Origin: Diphasiastrum complanatum
Taxonomy: Eukaryota > Streptophyta > Lycopodiopsida > Lycopodiales > Lycopodiaceae
Assembly (NCBI GenBank): GCA_029204225.1
Contig: CM055095.1
Coordinates: 19,555,450-19,619,449 of the forward strand
Reading direction: 5' to 3'
Length of the DNA: 64,000 nt
The position numbers and the translations under genes were made by a program. The notes beneath the pieces are model-generated. The model made no database searches and had not been told where the DNA came from. It saw nothing but the letters and a program-made list of their open reading frames with translations. Shown in pieces: positions 11,355 to 27,456 of the stretch. Each line of letters opens with the position of its first letter. The stretch's first letter is position 1.

Positions 11355-12900
11355 TTAATCAACTAAATGTTCAAATTGCACTCTACAAACCCTCAGACAA
11401 TTTAAACGTTTTAGCTTTCTTCTGTTTACAAATCCCTTAGTTGGACAGTAGAGAAGGTTTACTTCCTTAATCTGCTCAACATCTTTTACAAAGTGATAAT
11501 GAATGGAGATGTGTTTCCTTCTCTTGTGGAATCCTCCATTTCTGCACAAGAAGCTGATGCAGCCTTGATTGTCGCTATAAAGTACTAGTCCACTGAGATC
11601 CATGCCAATTTTTATGCTCATGCATTTGATCCATATGTATATTTCTTTGGTAGCTGCACATCATCATTTCCTTTTGTTCCTCGGGATCATTTGGGCACAT
11701 CTCCTTGTGTAGGTTTATGTTGACTTTGAAGGGGTACTGACGGGGTTGTTGGGAAATGAGGTGAACAAAATGAATTTCAAATTGAATTTCTATGTGTTTA
11801 GTCCTAGAGTGAAATCTAGGATTGAGAGTTAGTTGAATGCCGCTAACGTTGTCGCAATATATGGTAGTTGGGTTGATTCTTTTGAAGTTTAGATCCTGTA
11901 GAAGATGCCTCATCAGCCAAATGGCTTCCATAGTTGCTTGGGTTGCTGCTATATATTTGGTTCCAGTTGATGATAATTACATTGACTTTTGTTTTCTGCT
12001 ATTCCAGAAAACTGGTGTAGTCGATAAGTAGAAACTGTATCCAAAAGTAGACATCCTGGTCTCTAAGTCTTCTCCTCAATCCGAATCATAATAACCAAAT
12101 AACCATAATGATATAGTTGAGTACCAAAATAAAAAAGAACTTGGTTCTTTGTCACTTGAATATATTTCATCACTCTTTTGAGTGCTTTCCAAAGTTGGAT
12201 TTATGAATTGGACATGAATTGAGAAAGTGTGCTTAATGTATGTGCTAGATCGGGTCTTCTGCACACCACGCATACATCAATGAGCTGATAAGTGACTGGT
12301 ATGGATAGTTCTTCATGTCAAAAATCTTAGCAGGTGTCAAAGGACATATATCTTTACTGAGTTTAAGTCCTAGATCCATTGGTGAATCAATTGGCTTTGA
12401 TTCAAGCATTCCGAATTTTTCCAAAATATTTTATAGATACCTCTGGTGGCTCAGAAATAATGTCTCCTTGTTTCGATCACAAAGAATTTGAATACCAATC
12501 AGATAATGAACTGGTCCTAGTTCTGTCATGTCGAATCCTTTTTAAAGATTCAACGTAATAGTTTTTAATACAGAGTTAGAACTACTTAAAATTTGACAAT
12601 CATCTACATAAAGTTCAACAATTATGTAATTTGGACCATCATGTTTGATATAAAAAATCGAGTCAACAACATTCAAATGAAAGCCGATCTACAATAGATT
12701 TCATTCAAACCAAGTTCTAGGTGCATGTTTGAGCCACTAGAGAGCTTTGCAATCTTACAGACTCGATCTTCAAGACCTTCGACAATGTAACCTTCTGGTT
12801 GCCACATGTAGATATCTATCTTCATGGATGAAACTATTTAGAAATGTAGTTTGTACATCCATCTGATGTACTTTGAGGTCTTCAGCTGCTGCAATTGCCA
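11355..12900 (-). pseudogene. Copia reverse transcriptase/RNase H remnant with two RNase H tails
   Basis: Minus-strand readings give Copia RNase H sequence, AIWLMRHLLQDLNFKRI followed by YCDNVSG and HSRTKHIEIQF (about 11780-11950). A second RNase H tail follows, with SDNQGCISFL, KRRKHISIHYHFVKD and YCPTKGFVNR (11355-11620). Upstream (12000-12900) there are degenerate RT and connection readings with many stops. The two different RNase H tails are joined head to tail, so this is a junction between two related copies, not one intact element. No LTR or primer-binding site is visible. Confidence 0.75.
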
Positions 12901-15897
<2,997 letters not shown>

Positions 15898-15904
15898 TGA
15901 TGAT

Positions 15905-17070
15905 GATGACAACAATATTAAATGCATGCTAAGATTTGGAACATCACAATGAATGCGACATGGTTTATCTACTAATGACTAGGTATGGGTATGAACTAAT
16001 AGTCCTACACATTATCTAGGTACCTGGTGATTATTGATATTAATTTGAGGTCTATATACTAGATATATGGATGACATTTGTATACTCAACACATAACTAT
16101 GGTATAGAACATCACACAAACTTTATTTGATTAATGTTACAATATGGTTATGCTAAAGTATCCATGTTTACAACATGACTATCATAATTGGCCAACAATC
16201 ATGAATCATGCCATCATTGCTTCTTCCTTATCTTGTGATTAAACATCTTCGGATGATTTATAGGTATAGTATCGTAAATGTCCCATAGCATATGAATAGA
16301 AAATCGATGCCAGACTTTTATTCAATCTGATTAGAACAACTTGATAGCTTCAAGATAACCAATATAAACATTGAGCTTCACAATAATTTAGGGACCACCT
16401 AACATGGAGGAAGTAGGAATGACACTCACAAGTGTGCAACTCTGATACTATCCTCTTGTGAGTTCTCGTTGACCACTGATCTCCTCTCAAAAAAATACAA
16501 TGGACATGTTATTAATGATAAGGATGATAGTTATGCCATCTTCAAGGAGCCTCCATCTTCATTTGGATGCTAACGGCCCAACTTCCCTTTAAATATTCAC
16601 ATAATAGTCTAGATCTTTTACCATGGAGGTATTGTAAACCATTGTTCTTGGCAAGAGACATATGTGAACCTTAAAATTTTCATGTAACTAAATTTTTCCT
16701 AGCTACTATGGGCTTGCAAGTTATTCATGTGGCCTATAGTGAGGTGCCATGTGGAATATAATATTTTCAGCTATTGTAACTACTATATGATTTGAAATCT
16801 TTATCCTAGTCTGTTTAATTTTTCGTCCCAAGACAAGTCAAGGAGGTAAGTTTTCCTTTTGTAAAAAACAAACAATTGATTTTATAGTAGGCTACAAGCT
16901 CTAAAAATGGGGTTGAATGCTTAACTTACAAATGACATCGTTTTCTAATATTTTGAAGCCTTGGAATTGACTCTCGTATGTTCAAAGTAGGGCCTATGCT
17001 ATTATGTAGCAAGAAAGAGAGAGATTTTCGACAACTTCGGAGAATATGAGACCTTTTCAACTATGATAAA
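15905..17070. other. No recognisable gene in intron 1
   Basis: AT-rich noncoding sequence between the GA repeat and the truncated LTR of element B. No motif or repeat was recognised. Confidence 0.45.
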
Positions 17071-19052
17071 TGTTTGATAATTGTTCTTGCTACTTGTTTG
17101 TCAAATTGCCAATCTAGATCAACTTTTTGTGTCTAGTTTTTTGATAGATTCTTAAGCAAGCATCCAATCACTCTTTTGGATCTTATGTAAATCCATTTAT
17201 GGTCCAAAAGACAGTACTTTCACATGGTATCAGAGCCAAGGACAAGAGCTTAACCATTGATCAAAGGCAAATCCATATTTAGCAACTTCTGGTGCTAAAA
17301 ACTAGTAATGAGATGGCGAGTTTGAATCATATGGTGAGGGGATTTGATTCCAAACTTGGTAGGGATCAAATTTGTAATGTCCACATGTGTGGGCACCGTT
17401 GAACCCGTAGCTACCAAGATTGGGGCCATTGATTAGATTTGACTTAGTGTCATGATATCTAATTAATATAGGCTGAAAACAAGTCCTACAAAAGTGTTTT
17501 ACAGGTCTTGGAAGTCCATCAAAAAGTGTGAGGGAGATTGTCATTATATTGTCCAAAAATAGCCAAAATTAGCTTGATTTGATTGTAGCTTGATTGTAAC
17601 TCATCTAATCTTCATTTCATCTTTGTGAGGGAGTGCTAGACCCGAGATTATAAGTCCATTTTGTGTTCTAGAAATAAAATTTGACTGAATCACTACAAGA
17701 GAGACCTTTGTGAGTTTTGAAAATCAATCAAGTCAATTTTCTTGTTTGTAGAAATTCACTAGTAAGATGGGATCAATTGGTGCTTCCCTTCTAGAAGCTA
17801 GTGAGAGATTAAATTCTACAAATTATGCCATTTAGAAGGTTAGGATGGAGTCACTAATGGTGCTCCTGTTGGATTTCTATCCTCTCCATCCCTATCTCTT
17901 TGCTAATCTAGATCCGTTCACTAGCTGTTATAACACTTGTACATTTGCATAGTCTCCAGTAATACACTTGTTTACTGATAGTCTACAGCAATAAAAAGGA
18001 GTAGATGACAATGTCCTGACGACTCAGCTGACACCGACTAATCGGCCACCCATCGATTATTCGGTCTACGCTGACTATTCGTCGGACACCCCACATCGAC
18101 AATTCGACTTCACCAATCACTTGTGTGTTAATATCAACTCCAACAATTGACTCGAACAATCGGTAGCTCATTAGTACCTTTATCATGACCAGACAAAAAT
18201 GAAATATCGTCCAAAGACGACTGCCAACAGCACGTAGTTCCTTAATCCTAATTGTAAAGTGTTGATTAACTATTCTTTTCATTAGTTAGCCATGTGTATA
18301 TATCCAACAACTTATCAGTTGTTCGGTTAGCTCCAAAGATATTGAATTAGTTGAATCATCGATCTACTTGATCAATCAAACATCCAGAGTGCAATTGTTT
18401 CGTTCTTTCTCTCTGTTATTATAGAGTATTGTCTTAGAAAAAACACGACTCTGTTTACATTTAGACTATAGTTTCTTTACAACTGAATATTCGTTGTTCC
18501 ATGTAGGTTGTGTATGATGTGATTAAACTCATTTTATTTATATCCAGATCAATTCATGCTTGCAAATAAACTTATTTATAGATTAAATTATTCATAGACT
18601 GATAGCCGATGTCTATTTGTTGCTCTAATTCCCACACCTAATACACTTTTGCAAAGCTAAATCTAAACCTAAGTTACTTCGTGCATGGCTATGCAATTGA
18701 TCGTGTCGATCCAGTGACTTTGAAGCGGTGATCAAGTAGGACTCAAGACTTCAATTTGTCAAAGGCGGTCTAAATCCAATATACGTAGTTGCGTGCACTT
18801 TCGTTGCATTGTCGAATTCCAAGAGGTCCAAGACCTTTATGAATTCTTGATTGAAGAAGAAGATGAGGATCTTGGAGGACAAGAGATGCTTAGATACAAG
18901 AAGAAGGCAAGACTATCACTTCATTGCATCAAAATGAATGTTAGTGATGACCTCTTGAAGGATGTAGCCTCTTGCACATCAGCCAAAGAAGCTTGGGATT
19001 TTTTAAAAGCTATATATGAATCCAACAACACTTCAAGAGTGCTTATGCTAAG
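17071..19052 (+). mobile_element. Element B: truncated family-1 Copia element, gag split by an insertion
   Basis: The right end of a family-1 LTR (about 17071-17224, with CCATTTATGG at 17193-17202) is followed by a primer-binding site (17225-17239) and a leader. Gag then begins with the ATG at 17767 (MGSIGASLLEASERLNS), carrying a stop in place of the conserved Trp. The frame breaks at 17866, resumes at about 18826 (DLYEFLIEEEDEDL) and reaches NNTSRVLML. There, mid-gag, the LTR of element C begins at 19053. The rest of B is missing, so C either inserted here or recombined with it. Confidence 0.8.
17867..18825. mobile_element. Insertion of about 950 bp inside element B gag, possibly a solo LTR
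   Basis: The gag sequence reading GTGCTCC|AAGACC in sister element G is interrupted here. The left side keeps GTGCTCC and the right side reads GAGGTCC before AAGACC, so a short imperfect target duplication is possible (GCTCC/GGTCC). The insert starts TGTTGGATTTC, a common Copia LTR start, and has no coding frame. Its right end does not show a clear CA terminus, so the solo-LTR assignment is tentative. Several ATTCGG/CGAATAG-like motifs recur inside. Confidence 0.55.
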
Positions 19053-19752
19053 TGTGAAAAATTGCCTACATTGACAAATCTAGCCATGTAGAATATTGTA
19101 CATTTTGTCAATATTTTTTGTTAGTCACTTGAATGGCCAAAGTGCCACTTGTAAATCCACACCTAAAGTAGGTTACCACGAGTCAAGAGGAGTGGTTGTG
19201 TCCATTTGGTAGTGATTCCTACTTTAAATTTGTAGGATCTAGACCATGATTTATGATGAGATTTGTACCTGCCATGCACCTACCAAGCATGACTCCTGGA
19301 TCTAGGCTAGGGTTTTCACATAAGGCCAAGAAAGTTGAGTCTATTTCCTTATTACATGCTGGATTTTTACCTAACTTGGCAAAGGAAGTGTTGTTTACTA
19401 TGTATTCCCATTCTCCATAGTGAGGAGATAGAAACTTTTTGGAGCCTCAACAAGGAGAAACTCGGATTTTCTCTCTATGTATAGTGATTGTGACTGATTC
19501 CAATGAAACCCAGATTTGGCACACTTCAAACTCTGTCTACAGGCTGTACTACAACCTGATTTTCACACGTGGGAACTTGGATTATAGTTTTTGATCAATG
19601 CTCTGATTGTCTCTACTTGTTTTCTATCAAGCTGCTAAACTAGATCTTGTTTTCAGATGACTAGTATATGATAGATTGTTTAACAAGCACGCAATCAACC
19701 TTGTGGATCATTCAAAGATCCATTTATGGTCCTTAGTACTATACTTTTAACA
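19053..19752 (+). repeat. Element C 5' LTR
   Basis: A 700-bp LTR from TGTGAAAAATTGCC to CTTTTAACA (the related LTRs end TTTCACA). It lies in mid-gag of element B on the left and is followed by TGGTATCAGAGCCAA. It contains CCATTTATGG at 19720-19729 and a CACACGTG E/G-box-like motif near the centre. Confidence 0.88.
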
Positions 19753-20417
19753 TGGTATCAGAGCCAAGTACGAGGGTATTGATCAGTGTTTGAAACTAAT
19801 CCAGTTTTAGCAAGTTTTTGGTTTAAAAAGCTAGTATTGGAAGGGCGAGCTGGTATCCTGGATTTGGTGAGGGGATTTGATCCCAAACTTTTTGTGGATC
19901 AAAATCCATATTGTTCACACATGTGGGAAACTCTGAACCAGCATTTAAAACCCCATATTCATTGGATCACTGTAATTTCATCTGGTGTCAGTTTTTAGTA
20001 ATTTTTGATGCAAATCCTAGAATAAGCTACCAAGATCACTTTCCATTAATTAGTTTTGGATTTGATTCTAGAGAAATAATTAATCTAGGCTGAATTCAGA
20101 ACTTTTTAAAGTGGAAACCAGGTCTAAAAAGTACATCAAAGTGAAAGAGAGAGATAGAGTCATTCTATTGTCCAAAAGTAGCCAAGATTGGCAAGATTTG
20201 CTTGATAGTAGTTTTCACTTCATCTTATCTTCATTCCAACTTTGTGAGGGAGTGACAGAACTGTGATTACAAGTCCATCTATTGGATTAGAAGTCAACAT
20301 TTGAGTGAAACACTACAAGTTAGAAACCTTTGTAGTTTCAAGTTCAAACAAATCTATATCTTGTGAGTTTCAAGTTGAAACAAATCTATGTCTTGTGTGT
20401 AGAATCTCACTAGTAAG

Positions 20418-21520
20418 ATGGGATCTGCTGGAGCATAACTTCTAGAAGCTAGTAAAATGTTATATTCTACCAATTATGCTATTTGGAAAGTGAGGATGGA
20501 GTCATTCATGGTGCTCCAGGATCTGATTGATGATGAAGATGAACTTCTGGGTGCACAGGAGCTAGATAAATACAAGAGAAGATCTAGGCTTGCACTTCAC
20601 TATATGAAGATGAATGTAAGCAATGATTTGTTGAGAGAAGTATCAGCTTGTACTAGTGCTAAAGAGGCTTGGGAATCTTTAAGATCAATCTACGAGTCTA
20701 GTAACACTTCAAGGGTACTCATGCTTAGGAATCAGATTCTGCAAAGCATGAAGAGGAGTGATGAGAGTGCACAGGTTTATGTGCTCAGAATCAAGTCTCT
20801 CTTAATGGTCTAGGGAGTGACTTTTCAAATTTGGTCCAAAGCTTTTCAATCCAAGACACTTTGCCCACTATAGAAAAGCTTCACAGTGTATTAGTGGCTG
20901 AAGAGTGTAGGATGATGCATACCAATGCAAGTATGAATGTTATTTATCTTCAGGATGGTGATGAGAAAGCTAATTTCTCATTCAAAGGCAAGAAGAAGAC
21001 CAATGGCAAGAAGAAGCACTTCAAGGAGACAAGGGAGGAGGATGAGGCTTCAAGCTCAAAGGGCAAAATCAAAGACAAGTCCAAGTACAAATGTTTTTTT
21101 TGTGGAAAGAAAGGACATCTTGCATCAGAATGTCTCAAGAAGAAGAAGGCACAAGAGAGCAAACAAAGCAACATTGCACATCAGGAGGAGGAGGATGAAG
21201 AAGAGTCATCCTTGATGGTTTCCAACAAACCACCATCATCCAAGAGCAACACCAATGATTCTTGGTGGATTGATAGTGGGGCTAGTTCCCACATGACATA
21301 TCAAAAGGACATTTTCTCCACTTTACTTTCTTACAATGATTTACATAGATCAATCTATACTGCAAGTAGTCAAGAATGTAAGATTAGTGGAATAGGAACC
21401 ATTCCATTGTATGTTGGATCATCCAAAAGGATGAATCTTGAGAATTTTCTTTATGTTCCTAAGTTAACCAAGAATTTGCTTAGTGTTGGCCAATTAATGG
21501 ATAATGGCCTTGATGTATAA
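20418..21520 (+). pseudogene. Element C gag and protease, disrupted
   Basis: Gag begins at ATG 20418 (MGSAGA) but meets a stop within a few codons. It then reads YSTNYAIWKVRMESFMVLQD, NDLLREVSACTSAKEAWESL and RVLMLRNQILQSMKR. A 61-bp deletion relative to element G (after AAGTCTCT, near 20800) shifts the frame. The following frame carries the CCHC zinc knuckle CFFCGKKGHLASEC and the aspartic protease motif WWIDSGASSHMT, then LLSVGQLMDNGLDV and a stop at about 21518. Gag would form the particle and the protease would cleave the polyprotein. This copy cannot make either whole. Confidence 0.9.
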
Positions 21521-24223
21521 TTTAAGCAAGTTTGTTCCATCCTTATAAATGATGAATGTATAGCCAAAGGCTTTAAGCAAGGTAGATTGTTTAAGCTTGA
21601 TGCTAATATTGTAGTGGAGAGTGTTAACTTGGCAAAGGTGGAGTTATCAAAAGTGAAACTATGGCACAAAAGGTTGGGCCACCCCAACTTCAAAGCCATG
21701 GAATCTATGCTTGCAAAGGAGCTTGTAGTTGGACTCCCCAGGCATTTGTCAAAGTGTGGGAAGAGATGTGAAGCATACAGCCTCTCAAAGGCTCACAAAC
21801 TACCCTTCTCAAGATCTACATCAAGATCAAGCTCTCCTCTTGAACTCATCCATTCGGATGTTCATAGCTTTTCACATGAGTCTAATGGTGGTGCCAAGCA
21901 TTATGTAATCTTCATTGATGACTATTCTAGATATTGTTGGATGTACCTCTTGTCTAGCAAATCTATGGTATTTGATTCTTTTGTAAAGTTCAAGACTTTG
22001 GTAGAAAATCAGCCTAGTACCAAGATTAAGGTATTAAGGAGTGATAATGGAGGTGAATATATCTCCAATAAGTTGATTGACTTTTGTAGTTCTAATGGCA
22101 TAAAGAGAGAGTTGTCATGTCCATACAACCCTCAACAAAATAAAGTGAGTGAGAGAAGAAATAGATCTCTTTTTGAGTGTGCTAAGGCCTTAAGTCTAGA
22201 TGCTTCTCTATCCAAACCATTTTGGGGTGAAGCAATAACTTGTGCTAATTATTTGTGCAATAGATTGCCAAACCAATCCATTGGAGGAATCACACCACTT
22301 GAAGCTCTATTTGGAGAGAAGCCCAATCTCAAGGATCTCAAAGTTTTTGGATCCACTTGCTATGTACACCAATCCTTGGATAAGAGGAAGAAGGATCATG
22401 CAACATCCATCAAAGACATCTTTGTGGGATATGGTGAGAATAGCAAAGGATATAGAGTCTTCAATCCCATCACTAGCAAGGTGATAGTGAGTAGGGATGT
22501 TATTTTTTATGAAGGACATGCTTATGATTTGGACGATAATGCTACTAATCATCTTGATGTCAAGGATCATGCTAGGATGGAGGAGGAGCTTCCAAGTGAA
22601 GAAGAACTTGAGGATCTACCTCAAGATGCAAGAACTCCAAGAACTCCAAGAAGATCTACAAGGGCAAGGACCAATCCATTGAGGCTCACCTATGATGGTC
22701 AAGGTGATCAAAGGGAAGGCTCATCATCTTTCACATCTTACACCTTTCTTACTTATATGTTAGATGAGCCAACATGCTATGAAGATGCTTGTAAATCTAA
22801 AAGTTGGATGGATGATATGCAAGTAGAGTATGATGCTCTCATTGACAATCATACTTGGGATCTTGTGGATCTTCCTCAAGGGAAGAAACCTCTTGATTGC
22901 AAGTGGGTATTTAGATTGAAGTATAATCAAGATGGATCAATAAGTAAACATAAAGCTAGGCCTGTAGCAAAAGGTTTTTTACAAACCAACGACATTGGTT
23001 ATGATGAGAATTTTGCTCATGTGGCTAAGCTTGTTACTATCAGGTTGATCATTAGTCTTGCTACAACTTTCAATTGGGAGCTATTCCAACTCGATTTCAC
23101 AAATGCATTCCTCAATGAAGAAGAGCCTTTATGGGCTCAAGCAAGCACCTAGAGCATGGTACTCTAGGCTAAACTCTTTTCTCATTTCCATCAATTTTGT
23201 AATGAGTGCCTATGATCCATCATTGTACATAAGATTTCATGATGGCATGATCATTATTCTTGTTTTGTATGTAGATGACATTATCTTGAGTGGTAATGAT
23301 CTAGATGGAATTAGAGATGTAAAAATTGCTTTAGCAAAAGAGTTTAAGATGGTAGATCTTGGCCTATTAAGCTTCATTATTGGAATAGAGGTTATTAGAG
23401 GATGTGATTTTAGCTTCATTTGTCAATCTAAATATGCTACATTCATCCTAGATAGATTTGGAATGAAGAATTGTAAAGGCATTGAGACACCAATGGAGCA
23501 ACATGTAAAAGCATCTATTGGTTGTGATGAAGCGTCCTGTGAGGACATCACATTATATAGAAGGCTTATTGGCTCCTTGATCTATTTAACTATAACTAGA
23601 CATGATCTTAGTTATAGTGTTGGAAAATTAAGCCAATTCATGCAAAGCTCTCTAGTTTCACATTGGAAGATGGCCAAAAGAGTTCTTAGATACATTTCAT
23701 CTACTAAGAATTTTGGCATTTTGTATAGAGGGACTAATCTTGGCTTAAGAGCCTATAGTGACTCATATTTTGCAAGTGACAAAGTGGATATAAGAACTTT
23801 TTATGTGATGGAGTAGAATCATGGCTTTCCAAAAAGCAAGATACCATCTCCTTATCTTCCACAGAATCGGAATACAAGGCCTTGACATCAACATGCAAGG
23901 AGGTCTTGTAGCTCAAAAGGCTATTGGTGGAGCTTCATGTCATTGAGGAGGAGATCCGTATCAGCTATTGTGACAACCAATCAGCCCGATCACTTGTAGA
24001 TAATCCTACATTCCATGGAAGGAGAAAACACATCGAGATTGCTCACCATTTTGTGAGGGAGAAAGTGCAAGCCAAAGAGATCAAGCTCCAACATGTGTCA
24101 TCATCAAGTTGATTGGCTGATTTGTTTACTAAATATTTCCCTAAAGATTCATTTGTCAAGCCTAGATCTTCAATTGGAGTGAAAGATAAAAGTATTGTGA
24201 TTTCCAAGGCTAGATTTGAGGAG
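21521..24223 (+). pseudogene. Element C integrase, reverse transcriptase and RNase H, disrupted
   Basis: The integrase zinc domain (LWHKRLGHPN) is followed by the catalytic core with LIHSDVH, IDDYSRY, RSDNGGEY and QQNKVSERRNR. The catalytic Glu remains although the usual G-V-A before it reads K-V-S. RT begins CKWVFRLKYNQDGS and reaches QLDFTNAFLNE. A deletion of about 25 codons and a frameshift (about 23120-23155) then lead to SLYGLKQAPRAW and the active-site YVDD. RNase H is split by stops near 23815 and 23910 (SKKQDTISLSSTESEY, YCDNQSA, HIEIAHHFVREK). Transposition would require all three activities, and this copy is dead. Confidence 0.92.
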
Positions 24224-24505
24224 TGTGAAAAAATTGCCTACATTGGCAAATCTAGCCATGTAGAATATTGTACATTTTGTCAATATTTTTTGTTAGTCAC
24301 TTGAATGGCCAAAGTGCCACTTGTAAATCCAAACCTAAAGTAGGTAGCCACGAGTCAAGAGGAGTGGTTGTGTCCATTTGGTAGTGATTCCTACTTTGTA
24401 GGACCTAGACCATGATTTATGATGAGATTTGTACCTACCATGCACCTACCAAGCATGACTCTTGGATCTAGGCTAGGGTTCTCACATTAGGGCAAGAAAG
24501 TTGAG
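24224..24505 (+). repeat. Element C 3' LTR, truncated
   Basis: Starts TGTGAAAAAATTGCC directly after the purine tract and follows the 5' LTR closely for about 280 bp, to AAAGTTGAGTC. It then switches to Copia RT sequence of element D. Confidence 0.85.
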
Positions 24506-25905
24506 TCACAAGACAAGAAGGTAATTGCATGAAAATAATCAATCTTGAAGAAAAACCAAGATGGATCTGTCAAGAAATACAAAGCAACATTGGTGGAAAA
24601 AGGATATGCTTAAGAATATGGCATTGATTATGATGAAACTTTTGCACCCATGGCAAAGATGGTAAGCATTTGAATCATCAATTATCTTGCTACACTTTTT
24701 GGTGGGGATCTATGGCAAATGGATGTTTCTAATGCTTTGTTGATTGAGATCTTGATGAGAAAGTTTACATGGAGCAACCAGACGGCTCAATACAAGCCAA
24801 ACATGGTGTTCTAACTTCAAAAGAGTTTGTATGAGCTTAAGCAAGTACCAAGTATCTGGTATGCTAAGCTTACACTTTTTTACTCTCTCAAAACTCGATT
24901 ATGAGTGAGTATGCTCATTCACTCTAGTTTAGAATGAATGATAGTGATGTTACTATCCTCTTAATCTATGTGGATGTATTATTTTAACTGGTGGTAATAA
25001 GCAAGATATAGATGATATCAAGATAGCTCTCAAGAATGAGTTTGAGATTTATGATCTTCGCTACTTGCACTATATCTTAGAAATAGAAACGTACAAGACT
25101 TCTAAAACTACTTTTATTTGTCAAGAGAAGTATGCTAACTCTATTCTCAAAAGGTTTCATATGGATGAATGCAAATTTTTTTCTACACCTATGGAACCTA
25201 ATGTAAAGCTAACTATAAGAGATAATGAAAAATCCTTCAAGGACATTACTCTCAAAAGAAAGCTAATAGGATCTCTTATATATCCAACCATCACAAGCCT
25301 AGATCTAAGCTATTGTGTTGGTAGATTAAGTCAATTCATGCATGATCCTACTGACTCTCATTGGAAGATAGGAAAAATAGTATTCAAAAATCTAGATATT
25401 TTGGCATCATATATGGTGAATTTGGATTTTCAAATTTGAAATTCGCAAGTGATCATGTGGATAGGAAAAACATAAGTGCATATGCTATTTTCTTAGGGGA
25501 TGGACCTATTTCATAGATGTCGAAGAAATAACCAATGACCTCATTATCTTCAACTGAGGCCAAGTACAAAATATTGACTACATGCACCAAGGAAATGTTG
25601 TGCATCAAAACGATGCTATTGGATCTTCACTTGTTGGATTCTAAAATGTCTCCAATTATATTTGTTGACAACCTTTTATCTCAAAGTTTGGCTAACAACC
25701 CAATTTTTCATGCAAGGAACAAACACATTGAGATTGCACATCACTTTGTGAGTCTTGGCAAAGGAGGTGGATCTTCAACGTGTTTCTTCAACAAAATGTG
25801 TGGCTGATATGATCACCAGATCATCAAAAAAATATTTATTCATAAAGCATAGATTACATCTTGGTTTGTGTTCTAAATATATGCTAAAACTAGCTGAAGA
25901 GAGAA
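24506..25905 (+). pseudogene. Element D: Copia RT/RNase H remnant
   Basis: The reading starts in RT (KNQDGSVKKYKATLVEKGYA, then YDETFAPMAKMVS, WQMDVSNAL) and passes through the connection region (DECKFFSTPMEPNVKL, ITLKRKLIGSLIYPTITS). It ends in RNase H (LSSTEAKYKILTTCTKEML, HARNKHIEIAHHFVS). Many stops and frameshifts interrupt it. The YVDD site is degraded. The 5' half of the element is absent, its left end being the broken LTR of element C. Confidence 0.88.
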
Positions 25906-26563
25906 TGTGAAAATTGTCAACTAGTTTTTTCCTTTTCTACTTGATTTGGCAATTTGAGCCTAAATGGGACCATGGGACCAAATTAGCAAATAAACTTCAC
26001 ATGGTTGGTTCACACATGTGAAAGTAGAGAACATGACCATTTTGTAATTTGGGCCCAATTCACTTAGTCACTTAGTCCTGTATAAGTTTATGCTTAGCTT
26101 TACTTGGCAATTTTGGCCATTCTGACTAGTTTAGGGCTAGTTTAGGATAAGCTTGTCCAAACTCCCATTTGGAGGAGTGAGAATCATCATTATATACTAT
26201 GAATAACAATTAGGTCATGGAGAATGCAGGCACCTAATGAGTATTTCCATTTTGGAAGCTTTGGAGTCAAGACTAGTTCATTATTTGTGGTTCTCTTCTA
26301 CTTATGAGTAGAATACCTGTTGTAAGCTTGATCTATCTCTATTAAAGAGTGGTAATAAATAATTTGTTGTTCTTGTAAGGCTTGTTTATAGAGAAATAAA
26401 TCATATCTCTTCATGTTTTGAATAATCTTTTATTCTATCAACTGTAAATCTTGATCAAACTAGAAATTATATGTGTAGAATTGTCTACAAATTTGACATT
26501 CATCTTTGTGCATCTCTATTGTGCCTAGATCTATATTTTGGATCTTAAATTTTTCGGTGTACA
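25906..26563 (+). repeat. Element D 3' LTR (probable)
   Basis: Begins TGTGAAAATTGTCAAC after a purine-rich AGAGAGAA tract that follows the RNase H remnant. It diverges from family 1 inside, so D belongs to a different subfamily. The right end is placed at TTCGGTGTACA but is uncertain because the other LTR is missing. Confidence 0.6.
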
Positions 26564-27456
26564 ATTTGATGTTGTATATGCATCAAGAAGTGTGATTAAT
26601 GTAGAGGTCATTGAAGTCCATGGTTTACAAAATGTGATATTGCCCTTTAGAAGGCTAGATGCCTTCATTCATTAGATTTGTTGGTAGGAAAAGTCTAGAT
26701 TTAGGGTGGGCCTTAAGAAAAACATCATGCGCTCCATAGTTTAATGCCATGACCTTCACATGAACACCAATGAATCGCATTGGCCTGAATTCAATGTGGA
26801 TCACCTTTAAATTATCCAACCTTGCCTTCGAAGTTTGGATATTGCCTTGTGAATCACTTGGCAAAATGATTATGCCTTAAGATACATTTCATAGAAATTG
26901 CTTATGCCCTAAGGGTGTTATAAATTCCATTGACGTTAGGCATAAGTGGTTATGTATTTCATAAAGTATAAAGATTTTGAGATTTAATTAAAAAGCCCCA
27001 AAGAAATGAAAATTACCATGACTAGGGCACCATAGATGATTGGGTTGGAACTTTGTTCATGGAGTTGTTTTGATGTGTTATATGCTAAAAATGGAAATTT
27101 AACTAGTAGAAGTGTTGTGTATATTTTTCACTAAAAGTATTATGTTTAAATTTCTAGAAAATTAGATCATTGATTCATTACAATCTTGAAATTTAACCCA
27201 TAGATTTACTCATGCCAATCTTGGCCAAAAAAAAGAAACTTTACCTCTAAAGTTAGTAAGTCACAAAAACCATTTTGTATGAGCTTCTCTATCTGCTCTT
27301 TCCAAAGCATATGATTATAATACAATGCCTTTTGTATTTTGAGTATTTGTTTTATTAATTAGATGCAGAACACATTACATTGCATTAGGAAGTTGAACAG
27401 TCTCTACATCACTTTGTTTTGTCTATAATAAACATCTTGTTTGCTTTTGTGAATAG
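26564..27456. other. End of intron 1; no recognisable gene
   Basis: Noncoding DNA leading to the exon 2 acceptor. One minus-strand open frame of 69 codons (26655-26864) shows no recognised family. The last bases before exon 2 are T-rich with GTGAATAG as the acceptor. Confidence 0.45.

Larger units (their letters stand above)
19053..24505 (+). mobile_element. Element C: family-1 Copia retrotransposon, near full length, 3' LTR truncated
   Basis: 5' LTR 19053-19752, primer-binding site 19753-19767, leader, gag-protease-integrase-RT-RNase H in Copia order, a purine tract TTTGAGGAG, and a 3' LTR starting at 24224. The 3' LTR breaks off at about 24505, where element D sequence begins, so no target duplication can be tested. 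Several stops, a 61-bp gag deletion and an RT deletion make it inactive. It is the best in-window example of the complete gene content of this family. It sits in intron 1 in the same orientation as the MADS gene. Confidence 0.88.
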
